Part shown: piece after piece, positions 63,492 to 64,000 of the stretch
Numbering within the stretch: the stretch's first letter is position 1
Layout of the letters: the number at the start of each line of letters is the position of its first letter
Assembly (NCBI GenBank): GCA_963741845.1
Contig: CAVUJV010000033.1
Coordinates: 248,001 to 312,000, forward strand
Direction of reading: 5' to 3'
DNA length: 64,000 nucleotides
Source: Roseiarcus sp963741845
GTDB lineage: Bacteria; Pseudomonadota; Alphaproteobacteria; Rhizobiales; Beijerinckiaceae
The notes under the pieces: model-generated
Seen by the model: the letters and a program-made list of their open reading frames with translations, nothing else
Database searches by the model: none
What the model was told of the DNA's origin: nothing
Made by a program: the position numbers and the translations under genes

Positions 63492-64000
63492 ATGAACGTC
63501 TTCGTCCTCACTGGCGCGGGGGTCTCCGCCGAGAGCGGACTCGGCACGTTCCGCGACAAGACGGGCGAAGGCCTATGGGCGCGTTTCGATCCGATGCGGC
63601 TCGCGACGCCCGAAGCCTTCGCGCGCGATCCGGTGGAGGTGCTCGCCTTCTACGACGCGCGTCGCCGCAACCTCGCAAGCGCCGCGCCCAACGCCGCGCA
63701 TCGGGCGCTCGCGCGGCTGGAGAAAGGTCTGGCCGAGCGGGGCGACGGGCTCACGCTCGTCACGCAGAACATCGACGACCTGCATGAGCGCGGCGGCTCG
63801 CGGCGCGTTCTTCACATGCACGGCGAGCTTCTGAAGGCGCGATGCGCAGCCTGCGGAGCAACGCAGGTCTGGACCGGCGACCTCACCGTCGCCGACGGCT
63901 GTCCGGATTGCGGCGCGCGGGCGACGCTGCGTCCGGACGTCGTGTGGTTCGGCGAAATGCCGATGCATCTCGATGCGATCGATCGTGCGCTGAGAAGCGC
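63492..64000 (+). CDS. cobB: NAD-dependent protein deacylase (sirtuin), 5' part
   Basis: The gene runs off the window after about 169 codons. FVLTGAGVSAESGLGTFRDK is the NAD-binding start, TQNIDDLHERGG the active-site region, and MHGEL supplies the catalytic His. The zinc site is CAACG and CPDCG. FYDARRRN has the Tyr and Arg pair of class III sirtuins such as E. coli CobB and SIRT5, so desuccinylase as well as deacetylase activity is expected. It starts 22 bases after the RMD1 gene. Confidence 0.93.
   Translation, partial: MNVFVLTGAGVSAESGLGTFRDKTGEGLWARFDPMRLATPEAFARDPVEVLAFYDARRRNLASAAPNAAHRALARLEKGLAERGDGLTLVTQNIDDLHERGGSRRVLHMHGELLKARCAACGATQVWTGDLTVADGCPDCGARATLRPDVVWFGEMPMHLDAIDRALRS

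Noticed and set aside
1..64000. tRNA, rRNA genes and CRISPR arrays
   Set aside because: Reading the intergenic regions by eye showed no cloverleaf, rRNA segment or regularly spaced repeat array. A dedicated tRNA or CRISPR search could not be run.

Overview
The window is GC-rich DNA (roughly two thirds G+C by eye) from an alphaproteobacterium, most likely order Hyphomicrobiales. The gene order frr-uppS-cdsA-dxr-rseP-bamA-lpxD-fabZ-lpxA-lpxI-lpxB, the DUF4170/DUF374/waaA/lpxK cluster, CckA, a single-cysteine DksA and the ppx-rlmE pair are all typical of that group. Copper genes, a cobalamin riboswitch in front of a Ni/Co transporter and a PEP-CTERM protein would fit a Beijerinckiaceae/Methylocystaceae-like organism, but the sequence does not settle the family.

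Layout. 1-633: end of an LptE-like LPS-assembly lipoprotein. 658-4926: peptide ABC transporter (two permeases, two ATPases), with a repeat-bearing 0.5 kb insert between the ATPases. 5177-7943: two-subunit molybdenum hydroxylase. 8.1-12 kb: DUF2852 protein, peptide-binding protein, amidase. 12.2-17.5 kb: CysQ-like phosphatase, DUF4170 protein, acyltransferase, waaA, lpxK, L,D-transpeptidase. 17.5-22.4 kb: cupin, rpoZ, double cold-shock protein, DUF192 protein, Ppx/GppA, rlmE. 22.3-26.3 kb (minus strand): Ni/Co transporter behind a cobalamin riboswitch, then DUF2946-like, CopC, PCuAC and CopD genes. 26.5-31.9 kb: glmS, DUF3775, acyltransferase, DUF502. 32-43.9 kb: the envelope operon frr to lpxB. 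43.9-46.5 kb: low-conservation patch with an IS5 remnant, a methyltransferase and a repeat. 46.5-52.3 kb: CBS-domain transporter, MarC, PEP-CTERM protease, YcjF/YcjX. 52.7-64 kb: SixA-like phosphatase, MoxR ATPase, CckA, FliO-like protein, DksA, Usp, VWA protein, phosphoesterase, DUF4239, RMD1 and a truncated sirtuin.

Much of the window builds the outer membrane. glmS supplies glucosamine-6-P. LpxA, LpxD, LpxI, LpxB, LpxK and WaaA make Kdo-lipid A, and FabZ, CdsA, UppS and Dxr feed lipid and isoprenoid precursors. BamA and LptE insert protein and LPS into the membrane, and RseP is the site-2 protease.

Two things stand out. First, a dispersed repeat of about 130 bp is present four times (3.5, 11.9, 45.4 and 52.5 kb). 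One strand carries a similar 25-codon reading frame in each copy, with several synonymous differences between copies. I do not recognise it from any described family, and it is the best candidate for something new here. Second, at least 14 genes or gene fragments carry a single-base frameshift, including normally essential dxr, lpxD and lpxB. Eleven fit one extra base, so most are probably assembly errors. Those genes are annotated across the shift.
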